Positions 18,818-26,614 of a DNA stretch of 50,549 bases are shown here, piece after piece (positions within the stretch are counted from its first letter, which is position 1; each line of letters opens with the position of its first letter). Made by a program: the position numbers and the translations under genes. Under the pieces are notes generated by a model that saw nothing but the letters and a program-made list of their open reading frames with translations, made no database searches and was not told where the DNA came from. The DNA is from Opitutaceae bacterium (lineage in GTDB: Bacteria; Verrucomicrobiota; Verrucomicrobiia; Opitutales; Opitutaceae). The stretch covers positions 1 through 50,549 of the forward strand of contig JAEUGY010000073.1 of the NCBI GenBank assembly GCA_016794625.1. The letters run 5' to 3'.

Positions 18818-19169
18818 TGTTAGTGAAATTTCACCTTCGAGGCGGGGGTCAAAGATGAAGCGATATGTTTCAACCGTAGGCGGCACTCCGACTCCGAGCT
18901 TGAGTCGAAAAACGCTATCGCACCGGCTCTTCCCAATCTCTCCTCGGAAACCTGCCGGCAATCCGTGCGGATATGCGACGTAATCATGGCCAGCATCAGT
19001 TGGCTTCATGAATCGATGCGCAGTTTCACGGCGGGACATCCCCTCAGGGGATGCGTATTCACACGCCTTTCACGACCGCAGTTGCACCGCCGCGCCTGCG
19101 CGCGGCCTGCACAACAGAGGGGCCCAACGGGAATCCCGTGCAGCCGTGGATATCACCACGCTGCTCTGC

Positions 19170-19276
19170 TGGCGGGCGCCGCTCCGTCGGCGCCGGTGGC
19201 GCGTCGCGGAAGCCAAAACGGGCGGGCGTCGTGATGCGGGGATCGTTCCCCGGCGTCGACGGAGCGACGCCCTCCA
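19170..19276 (-). repeat. REPIN-like 107-bp element, copy A
   Basis: The two ends are imperfect inverted repeats of about 27 bases. Each end is itself a hairpin with the same 6-base CTCCGT loop (in one orientation): stem GGCGCCG/CGGCGCC at the left end and, on the - strand, GGCGTCG/CGACGCC at the right end. Read on the - strand it aligns without gaps to the element at 50223-50328, with the first 29 bases identical. It lies on the 3' side of the Dabb gene. Two inverted REP-type hairpins about 50 bases apart is the REPIN layout, but no RAYT transposase is in the window. Confidence 0.65.
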
Positions 19277-19327
19277 GCGGAGAAGAAATCCCATCACCAA
19301 GGGAGTTATGGGTCCCCGTAAAATCAT

Positions 19328-19346
19328 GCGGCCTCAGCGAGGCCGC
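19328..19346 (-). terminator. Terminator hairpin for the Dabb gene
   Basis: An 8-bp perfect stem (GCGGCCTC at 19328-19335, GAGGCCGC at 19339-19346) with a 3-base loop lies 12 bases past the Dabb stop in its direction of transcription. On the - strand it is followed by ATGATTTTA, a weak T-rich tail. Confidence 0.55.
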
Positions 19347-19358
19347 CTACACTTCCGC

Positions 19359-19703
19359 TCAAGCCGACCGGGCGTCGTACACGACCACCTTGGCCCAAAG
19401 ATGAGAGCAGGTCCGGACGAACGCCTGATGCAGAGGATGCACCTGATAGGCGGCCTGTCCCTCCAGGTCGTCGAAGTAGAGGATCTCCGACGCGCTGTAG
19501 CTATTGTCGACGACTTCGCGTTTCTCCGTGCTGGCGGGCACTCCGACATGGATGCCGCGCACGGTTTCGATCGCCGCCAGCCCCCGGATCCCCGTGAGCA
19601 ACTGGTCGAGATCCTCCTTCGAATCGGGACGTTTCAGCCAGAAGAAGACATGGTGAACAATCCGGGGATGGGCGGCGTTGGACAGGGAGGCGGGTGCGTT
19701 CAT
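19359..19703 (-). CDS. Dabb (stress-responsive A/B barrel) family protein
   Basis: A 114-residue protein that fits a single ferredoxin-like Dabb domain: [21 protein letters not shown] at the start (residues 15-35), a middle [19 protein letters not shown] segment, a [20 protein letters not shown] segment and a final strand KVVVYDA. Such proteins are small dimeric barrels of mostly unknown function; some bind ligands or act as cyclases. I start at 19703 (MNAPASL) because upstream codons to 19892 are Arg/Pro-rich without family similarity. It is probably a single-gene transcript; the 206-base gap to the next gene shows no other coding signal. Confidence 0.85.
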   Translation of the reverse strand: MNAPASLSNAAHPRIVHHVFFWLKRPDSKEDLDQLLTGIRGLAAIETVRGIHVGVPASTEKREVVDNSYSASEILYFDDLEGQAAYQVHPLHQAFVRTCSHLWAKVVVYDARSA

Positions 19704-19909
19704 GGGCGTGGACAGGGATGGATTCAGCGGCGCGCGTCCGGCCGTTTCCCGGGTGCCGGGAACCGGCGGATCAGACGCGATCGCCGACCCCGTGATGCCC
19801 GGACCCGGGCGGAGGTCAATCCCTGCGATGTCCAGGTGCCGCCGGACCTGCCCTCGCCGCAGCGCCGGCCGGACCTGCACCTGGGCCGGCACCCGACCGT
19901 TTACCCGTA

Positions 19910-21052
19910 TCAGGGCAACTCGTACAGCTCGACCAGTGCCTCCCCCGTGCCTCCGTTCACCCCGGAGACCTGCACGGTGTAGCTGCCAGGTGCCAGGCTC
20001 AGGCTGACCGCGCCGTCCTTGGATCGGGCGGGCAGCGCGAAGGCCCCCGCGCCCGCGTGGACCGCCGCCTGCGTGTCGTCCCAGTCATCATTCGAGGCCA
20101 CGATCGCGCCGTTGGATGCATGCACGGACAGGCGCGGGTCAGCGAGCACACCCGCCACACCGAACTGGGCCAGCGACGGCCCCACCGCCCGGATCAAGAC
20201 CGGTTGCGGGGCGCTGCCAACCAGCGTGAATCCGAGAATGAGCACATCGCCCCCCGTCCCGACACGGTTGCGTGCGGAAAGATTGGTCAGGCGGGGTTGG
20301 TTCGCGGAGCCTAGGTCGTACAGCTCGAACAGGACATTGCCCGCCTGCGTGCCCGACACCTGGGCGGTGTGGCCTCCGCCGACCGTGCGGATCATGGCCG
20401 CGTCCTGGCTGCCCGGCAGCAGGGAGAACGCCCCCGTGCTGGCGAACGCCGTCAGCAACGCCGGGGTGTCGCCCCAGGTGTCGTTGATTTCCAGCAGCGT
20501 ACCGCCCTGAAACACCGCCATCCACGGGTTGGGCATGAAATTGAGCACATCAAAGCGGCCCAGGCTGGGGCCAACCGCCCGCAGCAGCACGGAGCGCGAC
20601 CCGCCCTGCATGGTGAAGCCGACGGTGAGGAGTTGTGACGCCGTGAGCGTGGTGCGCACCGAAGCGTTGGTGATGCGGCCAAAAGGGCCGACCGGGGGAT
20701 TCACCACCGTGATGATGGCCGTGGTGCTGACCGCCGTGCCACCGGTGTTCCGCGCCCGGCAATAGTACGCCCCCGCATCCGAAAATTGAATGCTGTCAAA
20801 ACTGAGCGTCACCTGGGTCTTCCCGGGCAGCGCCACATCGTCCTTGTACCATTGATACTCCGGCGTGGGGAATCCGCTCGTGGCGGTCGTGAGGGTGAAG
20901 GGGCGGCCCACGACCACCGTTGTGTCAAACAGCCGGATCGTGAACGCCGGTCCGGTCTCCACCTGCGCAACCGCCGCGCCCGCCAGCGTCAGCAGAAACC
21001 CAAACAACCCTGTACGGACGAGGAACCAGAAGGAGCAGGGGCGAGTGTTCAT
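19910..21052 (-). CDS. Secreted Ig-like protein with two C-terminal modules
   Basis: A 380-residue exported protein without an enzyme domain. The signal peptide covers about residues 1-29 ([12 protein letters not shown]). An Ig-like domain follows (about 35-115) with [15 protein letters not shown] and [14 protein letters not shown]. Two copies of the shared module start near residues 125 (ITNASVRT) and 255 (LTNLSARN), each with LLRAVGPSL or LIRAVGPSL and a GAF-LP-x-S-x-D-A/G-A motif, ending in VELYELP. It may be a surface adhesin or a carrier built only from binding modules. The gene stands alone, facing away from the UroD gene. Confidence 0.8.
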   Translation of the reverse strand: MNTRPCSFWFLVRTGLFGFLLTLAGAAVAQVETGPAFTIRLFDTTVVVGRPFTLTTATSGFPTPEYQWYKDDVALPGKTQVTLSFDSIQFSDAGAYYCRARNTGGTAVSTTAIITVVNPPVGPFGRITNASVRTTLTASQLLTVGFTMQGGSRSVLLRAVGPSLGRFDVLNFMPNPWMAVFQGGTLLEINDTWGDTPALLTAFASTGAFSLLPGSQDAAMIRTVGGGHTAQVSGTQAGNVLFELYDLGSANQPRLTNLSARNRVGTGGDVLILGFTLVGSAPQPVLIRAVGPSLAQFGVAGVLADPRLSVHASNGAIVASNDDWDDTQAAVHAGAGAFALPARSKDGAVSLSLAPGSYTVQVSGVNGGTGEALVELYELP

Positions 21053-21263
21053 GGAGGAAGAAAAGGTGGGTGAAAGAGATTCGCAACTGAAGGGCGGGCG
21101 ACAGCACCCGGCGGGAGGGCAGACCCACCGACCGAGTCGCAGTTCCGTAGGGTCCGTCCCTTACGCCCCCTAGGACATCTTATATCACTATCATTCAAAT
21201 ATTTACTGTGAATCAGCCGGGTGAAGCAAAATGTCCCTTGCACCCGCGCGCAACCCTAGCCGT

Positions 21264-21468
21264 GGCCGCGAGGGCCAGCCCTACAATGGAAGGAAAGGAA
21301 CGTTGAACGCTGAACGCACCACTTCTAGCGCTGAGATGGTTCAGATTTCCGAGAACTGACCTCTGATCGCTGATCTCCGACCTCTTGCCTCTCGAGGCTC
21401 CGTTTCACGCTTCACTCTTCACGCCTCACTCTTCACCGCTCCGCGGTGTAGGGCTGGCCCTCGCGGCC
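21264..21468. repeat. Perfect 22-bp inverted repeat flanking 161 bp
   Basis: Bases 21264-21285 and 21447-21468 are exact reverse complements. With the flanking base each arm also folds as a small hairpin, TGGCC-5 bases-GGCCA. The arms end in GCCCTACA and TGTAGGGC. The space between holds no gene. This looks like a pair of inverted REP-type units. Confidence 0.75.
21404..21436. repeat. 14-bp tandem repeat built from heptamers
   Basis: Two 14-base units (21404-21417, 21418-21431) differ at one base and a partial third follows. Each unit is made of two heptamers, TTCACGC and TTCACTC with one variant. The stretch just upstream (21358-21390) has a looser pattern of CTGATC and CGACCTC words. Confidence 0.7.
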
Positions 21469-21548
21469 ATGCCTTGCGTCGAACACCCGACGCCCACGCG
21501 CAACCCGAGGCGCAACACCGCCCTACAGGTTCGCCTCCTCACGCCGCC

Positions 21549-22808
21549 TCAACCGCCGCGTCGATTGAAGGCATGCACGGCGTCCACCATCGCCACGATG
21601 TTTTCCGTCGGTGTCCGGGCCTGGATGTTGTGAATCGTATTGAAAATGTAGCCACCCGAGGGCGAAAAGGCTGCCAGGCGCTCGGTCACTTGCGCCGTCA
21701 CTTCCGCGGGTGTGCCAAAGGGGAGCACATGCTGGGTGTCCACGCCTCCTCCCCAATAGACAATCCGGTCTCCGAAGTCGGTCTTCAACCCGGCGGCCTC
21801 CATGCCCGTGGCCGAGCATTGCACGGGATTGAGGATGTCGAATCCGCAATCGATGAACCGCTCCATGAGCGGGCGGACCGCCCCGCACGAGTGCTTGAAG
21901 GTCTTCCATCCGGTGTGGCGATGGACCCAGTCATTGATCCGGCGGTAATAGGGCGCGTAGAGCTCGTCAAAGGTCGCCACGGAACAGAACTGGGAATGCT
22001 GGGTGCCAAAGTCGGTTCCGCAGACAAAGAGAATGTCCATCGCGTCGCCCGCGATGCGCGCATACTCGGCCAGGTTCTCCAGCGCGATCTCACACTGGTG
22101 CGCGAAAATGCGGTGCACATAATCGCGGCGTTCGACGAGGGAAATGTACCACTCGTTGACGTCGCGGATGCCCTTGGGATGCTTGAGAAAGGGCCCCGGC
22201 ACGAGCGCGATGTCACCCAAACCCGTGCCGCCAATGCCGCCGGTGACGGAGCGGGTGGAGCCTTTGACGCGCGCAAATTCCCGTTGCCAGTGCGCGATAT
22301 CCTCCGGTGCAAGCCGCTGAAACTCCACGCAGTTGTCCGCGGGATCCAGCCGGTCCTCGTCGATGGGTTCCTGCCGGACGATCGCGTCGAAAAAGTATCC
22401 GGACGCCGGCATGTGCCCGCTCGGCGGCACCGTGGTGTCGCCCTGCGGAAACAGATAGTGCTCGCCTCCGGCGTCGACACGCACCCGGAACCCGTCCGGG
22501 ACCATCACCTCCTGGCCCCAGGGTGTGCGCCATTCCCGCCAGCCTTCATTGGCAAACCCGAACATCGTGGTGCGTCCGTTCACTCCGGTGCAATCGGAGC
22601 CGAGCGCATCCGCCAGATCGTCCTCAATCTCGCCAAGCATCTGGAAGGGCTCACACACACGCACGGGATGGCGGTCCAGCCCATAGTGTTCACGCAGCGC
22701 CGCCACGCAGCTGATGTGTAGGCCGGTGACCCCGGTGCTGCCAAAATCGACCGGCACCGGGCCGGCTTCATGGCGCAGGGCGCGCCAGACTTTTTCCCTG
22801 GAAGTCAT
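21549..22808 (-). CDS. UroD-fold corrinoid methyltransferase-like protein (HxC type)
   Basis: A 419-residue cytosolic TIM-barrel protein of the uroporphyrinogen decarboxylase/MtaA superfamily. The start is typical (TSREKVWRALRHEAGPVPVDFG). A KHSCGAVRPL motif places His306 and Cys308 where MtaA-type enzymes bind zinc, followed by GFDILNPVQ and the GGGVDTQHVLPFGTPAEV loop. The usual third Cys ligand is replaced by TIHNIQARTP, where His393 could serve. True UroD residues for porphyrin binding are not apparent. It lies 88 bases after the corrinoid-protein gene on the same strand, so a methyl transfer to or from that corrinoid is the likely role. The substrate is unknown. Confidence 0.85.
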   Translation of the reverse strand: MTSREKVWRALRHEAGPVPVDFGSTGVTGLHISCVAALREHYGLDRHPVRVCEPFQMLGEIEDDLADALGSDCTGVNGRTTMFGFANEGWREWRTPWGQEVMVPDGFRVRVDAGGEHYLFPQGDTTVPPSGHMPASGYFFDAIVRQEPIDEDRLDPADNCVEFQRLAPEDIAHWQREFARVKGSTRSVTGGIGGTGLGDIALVPGPFLKHPKGIRDVNEWYISLVERRDYVHRIFAHQCEIALENLAEYARIAGDAMDILFVCGTDFGTQHSQFCSVATFDELYAPYYRRINDWVHRHTGWKTFKHSCGAVRPLMERFIDCGFDILNPVQCSATGMEAAGLKTDFGDRIVYWGGGVDTQHVLPFGTPAEVTAQVTERLAAFSPSGGYIFNTIHNIQARTPTENIVAMVDAVHAFNRRGG

Positions 22809-22896
22809 GAGTGTGTGCCGGGTTCGCCGGTCGGGCCGGAATCAAGGGTATCCATGCTGCAGCGATCCGCGCGACCGCACGGCCGCGGGGCGTTCG

Positions 22897-23535
22897 CTAC
22901 GCCGCGTCGCCGACCAGGCGCTTCGCCAGATCGACCGCCGTGCCGGCGTCGGCCGCGTAGCCGTCCGCCCCGATTTCATCCGCAAACAGCTGGGTGATGG
23001 GTGCTCCACCCACCAGTACCTTGACGCCGGGAAGATTGGCCTCCTTGAGCAACGCCACCGTCTCCTTCATCGCCGGCATGGTCGTGGTCAGCAGCGCGGA
23101 GAGGCCCACGATCTGCGCGCCATGCTCGCGAGCCGCCTGGACATAACGCTCCGGGGCAACATTGGTGCCAAGGTCAATCACCGCGAAGTTGGCGCCCCGC
23201 CACATGGTGGACACGAGGTTCTTCCCAATGTCGTGCAGGTCCCCTCGCACCGTGCCGATGATCGCCGTGTATTTGGGCTTGATGCCCGCCTGCGCCAGCA
23301 GCGGCTCCAGCAGCTTCAACGCCTCCTTCATCGCCCGGGCGGCCACCAGCATCTCGGGCACAAAGATCTCGTTGCGTTTGAACTGCTCCCCAATCACCGC
23401 CATGCCGGGCACGAGCCCCTCTTCGATGATGGTCTGCGGCCGGACACCGGCGGCGAGAAGTTCCTGGGTCAGCCGGACGGTCTCGGCCCGTTTTCCGGCG
23501 GCGAGGGCGGCAGTCAATTCGGATAACTGGGGCAT
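22897..23535 (-). CDS. Corrinoid (B12-binding) methyl-carrier protein
   Basis: A 212-residue protein of the MtaC/MtbC/MtmC type. Residues 1-85 form the helical cap (B12-binding_2: a VPGMAVIGEQFKRNEIFVPEML stretch split at 42-63). The Rossmann-like B12 domain (88-212) has the signature D-x-H-x-x-G in GDLHDIGKNLV (Asp99, His101, Gly104), then GLSALLTTTMPAM and VLVGGAPIT. His101 is the expected lower ligand to cobalt. Its position between a divergent activator gene and a UroD-fold enzyme fits a methyl carrier. The start at 23535 gives the normal family N-terminus. Confidence 0.95.
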   Translation of the reverse strand: MPQLSELTAALAAGKRAETVRLTQELLAAGVRPQTIIEEGLVPGMAVIGEQFKRNEIFVPEMLVAARAMKEALKLLEPLLAQAGIKPKYTAIIGTVRGDLHDIGKNLVSTMWRGANFAVIDLGTNVAPERYVQAAREHGAQIVGLSALLTTTMPAMKETVALLKEANLPGVKVLVGGAPITQLFADEIGADGYAADAGTAVDLAKRLVGDAA

Positions 23536-23707
23536 GCCCACTGTCCTGACGCTCAACCGCTTGCCTGTAAACCGCAAGTCGGCCGGTCTCCCTCGGCGCA
23601 CACAAGAATTCTCAAGATCTACATGCGCAATCTTTTGTATCGGAGGGGGGCGCGGCGTTCGCTCTCCGCACCCCGCCGGGTCGCGTTTGCTCCGGCGTCT
23701 CACCGCC
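23536..23707. promoter_or_regulatory. Divergent promoter region of the corrinoid cassette
   Basis: This 172-bp gap drives the corrinoid gene to the left and the activator gene to the right. An AT-richer core lies at 23601-23640 and contains AAGAATTCTCAAGATCT and CAATCTTTTGTATCGGAGG. A small inverted repeat CTTGC/GCAAG lies near 23561-23579. I see no cobalamin riboswitch B12 box. No regulator gene lies next to it. Confidence 0.5.
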
Positions 23708-25324
23708 ATGTCCCTCTCGGACCCTGTCACGGTCATCGCCTCCCGTCCCGACGAAGCCCGGCTCTCGCTCGCGGAGCTGCTCGCCCGCCGCGGCACTCCG
23801 CTCAACACGCGCTGCGGGGGACGGGGGTTGTGCCGGGGATGCGAGGTGGAACTGCACGCGGGCGAACTGCAGGCGTTGGAAGGGGGCGAAGCGGTGACGG
23901 CGGTGCCGAAGCGACCGGTCCGGGCCTGCCGTGTCCGCGCCTTGCCCGGACGCCCGTTCTCGATCGTGGTGCCGGCCCGCTCGCTTCTCCGGCACGAACC
24001 TGCGGTGGTGGCGGAATTTCGATTGGGGGTGCCGTGGGCCCAGGATCCGTTGGTGGCGGACGCCCGGTACGGGGCCGCGGTCGACATCGGCACGACCACG
24101 GTCGCCCTGCTCCTGACGGACCTCACCACGGGAAAATCCCTCGCCGGGGCCTCCTCCTTCAACGCCCAGGTCCGGTTCGGGGAGGACGTGCTCACCCGCA
24201 TCCAGCGCTGCCACGAAGACCGCTCCGCCGTGGCGACGCTACAAAGGGCCATCGCCGTTGAAACGCTGCAGCCATTGCTGGAGGAAGCCTGCGCGGACGC
24301 GGGGCTGACGCCGGCGGCGGTGGGCGTCATGGTCGTCGCCGCCAACACCACGATGCAGCACCTGTTCGCCGGGGTCGATCCGAGCCCGCTCGGCGTGCAT
24401 CCCTTCACCCCGGTGTTTCTCGAGCATCGTATCCACTCGCCGGGTGACCTCGGACTGGCGTTTGGCGGGCCGGGCGCTGTGGTTCATCTGTTGCCGGGAC
24501 CGGCTGCCTATGTGGGCGCGGACCTGGCCGCAGGTGTCGCCGCCACGGGCTTGCTCTACCGGGAGGGGCTCCACCTGCTGGTCGACGTCGGCACCAATGG
24601 CGAGATCATCGCCCAGGAGGGCGGCCGGCTGCTGGGCTGCGCCACCGCCGCCGGTCCGGCCTTCGAGGGCGCCGGACTGACCAGCGGTACGCGGGGCGTG
24701 CGCGGAGCCATCGAACGCATCCGCCTGGAGGCCTCGCCGTTCGCCGCCCATCTCGGCGTGATCGGCGGGGACCTGCCTCCGCTCGGTATCTGCGGATCCG
24801 CCTACGTCGATTTCCTCTGGGAGGCCCGTCGCACGGGCGTCATCGGCGAGAACGGGCGCTTCACCGCCGCATTCGCCGCGTCCGCGGGGGAGGCACTCGT
24901 GGCCGACGCCTACGGTCGGAAACTGCGGCTGCATCCCCAGGGCCGCTCCGGACCGATCTGGATCTCGGAACTGGACATCGCGCGGCTGCTGCAGGCCAAG
25001 GCCGCGATCGCCGCGGGCATCTGCACGCTGCTGGAGCGTCTGGGGCGGACCGCCTCCGAGGTCCGCACGGTGTTCCTCGCGGGAGGTTTCGGACTTCACT
25101 TGTCCTTGGATCACGCCATCGGCTGCGGGCTGCTGCCCGGGTTCTCGCCGTCACAAATTGAGGTCGTCGGCAACACCTCCCTCGGCGGCGCGTTCCTCGC
25201 GCTGAACGACCGGAGCGCCCTGCGTGACATGGAAGCCGCCTGCGCGCGGTTCGAGTGCATCGAGCTCAACCTGGAGCCCGGTTTCGAAAGTTCCTACATC
25301 GACCACCTCCTGCTGCCCGGGTGA
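23708..25324 (+). CDS. ASKHA-domain [2Fe-2S] protein, reductive activator of corrinoid protein (RACE/RamA-like)
   Basis: A 538-residue protein. The N-terminal ferredoxin-like domain has CGGRGLCRGC (Cys36, Cys42, Cys45, the C-x5-C-x2-C pattern) and Cys74, enough for one [2Fe-2S] cluster. The large C-terminal part is the ASKHA/DUF4445 ATPase domain: VDIGTTTVALLL at about 125-136, AANTTMQH, LVDVGTNGEI, GPAFEGAGLTSGTRG, FLAGGFGLHL and a final GNTSLGGA. Proteins of this kind use ATP and a low-potential electron to return inactive Co(II) corrinoid to Co(I). It is divergent from the corrinoid gene and followed 33 bases later by a second UroD-fold gene, so all four form one system. The ATG at 23708 gives the complete ferredoxin domain. 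Confidence 0.92.
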   Translation: MSLSDPVTVIASRPDEARLSLAELLARRGTPLNTRCGGRGLCRGCEVELHAGELQALEGGEAVTAVPKRPVRACRVRALPGRPFSIVVPARSLLRHEPAVVAEFRLGVPWAQDPLVADARYGAAVDIGTTTVALLLTDLTTGKSLAGASSFNAQVRFGEDVLTRIQRCHEDRSAVATLQRAIAVETLQPLLEEACADAGLTPAAVGVMVVAANTTMQHLFAGVDPSPLGVHPFTPVFLEHRIHSPGDLGLAFGGPGAVVHLLPGPAAYVGADLAAGVAATGLLYREGLHLLVDVGTNGEIIAQEGGRLLGCATAAGPAFEGAGLTSGTRGVRGAIERIRLEASPFAAHLGVIGGDLPPLGICGSAYVDFLWEARRTGVIGENGRFTAAFAASAGEALVADAYGRKLRLHPQGRSGPIWISELDIARLLQAKAAIAAGICTLLERLGRTASEVRTVFLAGGFGLHLSLDHAIGCGLLPGFSPSQIEVVGNTSLGGAFLALNDRSALRDMEAACARFECIELNLEPGFESSYIDHLLLPG

Positions 25325-25357
25325 GGCAGCGTCCCGTCCAACCGACCTTTCCTCGTC

Positions 25358-26485
25358 ATGAACGCCCTCGAACGGTTCCACGCCTCCATGAGTTTCTCCC
25401 CGGTCGACCGCGTGCCCAACCACGAGGTCGGGGTCTGGGCGCAGACCAAGGTGCGCTGGAGGGAGGAAGGACTGGCCGTCGACGACCTGCACTGGGACTG
25501 GTTTGTCGGCGAGGCGCGCTGGGATCTCGATCCGCGTGAATACATCGACGTGCGCTTCGACATGATTCCTCCGTTCGAGGAACGTGTGTTGGAGCGGGAA
25601 GGCGACACCGAGATCATCCAGCGCGCCAACGGGGTCGTCTCGCGGGCCCTCGTGACCGGCGCGGCCGAGGGCATGCGGGCCAGCATGGATGAGTACCTGC
25701 GCTTTCCGGTCACCACGCCGGCGGACTTCCAGGCCGTCAAACACCGCTACCGCCCTTCGACGCCGAGCCGGTACCCAGCCTACTGGGATCAATTCCTGCT
25801 CGAAGGCTGGCAGCGCCGGCAGCACCCGCTCATCCTCGGCCGCAACTGCAGCATGCTTGGCTACTATTGGCGGGCGCGGGAGTGGATGGGCACGGAGAAT
25901 CTGAGCTACGCGTGGTACGACGAACCGGCGATGATCGAGGACATGATGGAGTTCATCACCGACTTCACCATCGAGACCTCGCGCCCCGTCTTCGCGGCCG
26001 GCGTGAAGCCCGACTACGTGTTCATCAACGAGGACCTGAGCATGAAGAACGGTCCGCTGCTCAGCCCCGACATGTACCGGCGCTTTATTCTGCCGCAGAT
26101 GAAGCGTCTGGTCTCGTTTCTGAAATCCTCCGGGGTGCGCTGGGTGATCGTCGACACCGACGGCAACTGCGAGCTGGTCATTCCGCACTTTCTCGAGGCG
26201 GGCGTCGACGCGATCTGGCCGATGGAGCGCGCGTCCGACATGGACCCGCTCGCGCTCCGCCGGCGGTTCGGACACGACCTGCGCCTCTGGGGCGGGGTGG
26301 ACAAGCGGGTGCTCGCCCGCTCCTTCACCGAAATCGACAGCCACCTCCGCTCGCTCCAGCCGCTGATCGCCGACGGCGGCTTCATCCCCTCGGTCGACCA
26401 CCTCGTGCCGCCCGACATCCCGTTGTCACACTTTGAGCACTACATGAGGCGCAAGCACCAGCTCCTGCGCGGCGAACTGTTCTAG
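25358..26485 (+). CDS. Second UroD-fold protein (no HxC zinc motif)
   Basis: A 375-residue TIM-barrel protein of the UroD/MtaA superfamily (start NALERFHASMSFSPVDRVPN; LSPDMYRRFILPQMKRL in the middle; AGVDAIWPMERASDMDPL and LWGGVDKRVLA late). Where the first enzyme has His-x-Cys, this one reads VIVDTDGNCEL (Asp266, Asp268), and the C-terminal loop reads GGFIPSVDHLVPPDIP (Asp347, His348). The metal site, if any, is therefore different, which argues for a different reaction partner from the first enzyme. It is in one transcript with the activator (33-base gap). It could handle the methyl donor while the other hands the methyl to a carrier, or the reverse; sequence alone does not decide. Confidence 0.85.
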   Translation: MNALERFHASMSFSPVDRVPNHEVGVWAQTKVRWREEGLAVDDLHWDWFVGEARWDLDPREYIDVRFDMIPPFEERVLEREGDTEIIQRANGVVSRALVTGAAEGMRASMDEYLRFPVTTPADFQAVKHRYRPSTPSRYPAYWDQFLLEGWQRRQHPLILGRNCSMLGYYWRAREWMGTENLSYAWYDEPAMIEDMMEFITDFTIETSRPVFAAGVKPDYVFINEDLSMKNGPLLSPDMYRRFILPQMKRLVSFLKSSGVRWVIVDTDGNCELVIPHFLEAGVDAIWPMERASDMDPLALRRRFGHDLRLWGGVDKRVLARSFTEIDSHLRSLQPLIADGGFIPSVDHLVPPDIPLSHFEHYMRRKHQLLRGELF

Positions 26486-26614
26486 CCATGGCCTCCTCTT
26501 CCGGGGAGGGCGCCGATCCGCGGGGGTAGGCGATGTCTTCAGGCTCGCCGCGCCGGCATTCCGCGGCGATCGTCGCCCCCGACCGCACGTCCCTCCTCTT
26601 CCCCCGTCCTAGCC

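Larger units (their letters stand above)
18818..19358. other. 541-bp gene-free region with repeats
   Basis: No convincing gene is present. The part next to 18817 must hold the chemoreceptor promoter and is relatively AT-rich. A near-perfect palindrome (CATCCCCT/AGGGGATG, 19037-19053) and a short one (ACGGGA/TCCCGT, 19127-19139) are visible. Bases 19170-19276 form a repeat element with inverted hairpin ends, listed separately, and a terminator-like hairpin follows at 19328-19346. Confidence 0.6.
21053..21548. other. 496-bp gene-free region with inverted and tandem repeats
   Basis: The gap separates the start of the Ig-like gene (-) from the stop of the UroD gene (-), so it holds the promoter of the first and the 3' flank of the second. 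An AT-rich patch at 21178-21215 is the best place for a promoter. The rest contains a 22-bp perfect inverted repeat and a short tandem array, listed separately. A related stretch with CGCGCAACCC and GCCCTACA occurs near 21497-21528. Confidence 0.6.

Noticed and set aside
19008..19982. 324-codon frame on + across the repeat region and Dabb gene
   Set aside because: Runs through a repeat element and opposite a clear Dabb domain; no domain of its own.
21474..22721. 415-codon frame on + opposite the UroD gene
   Set aside because: No recognisable domain; the - strand gene has the UroD motifs and fits the operon.
23536..23707. Cobalamin riboswitch before the corrinoid gene
   Set aside because: I looked for a B12 box and the expected stems and found none; the AT-rich core is more like a promoter.
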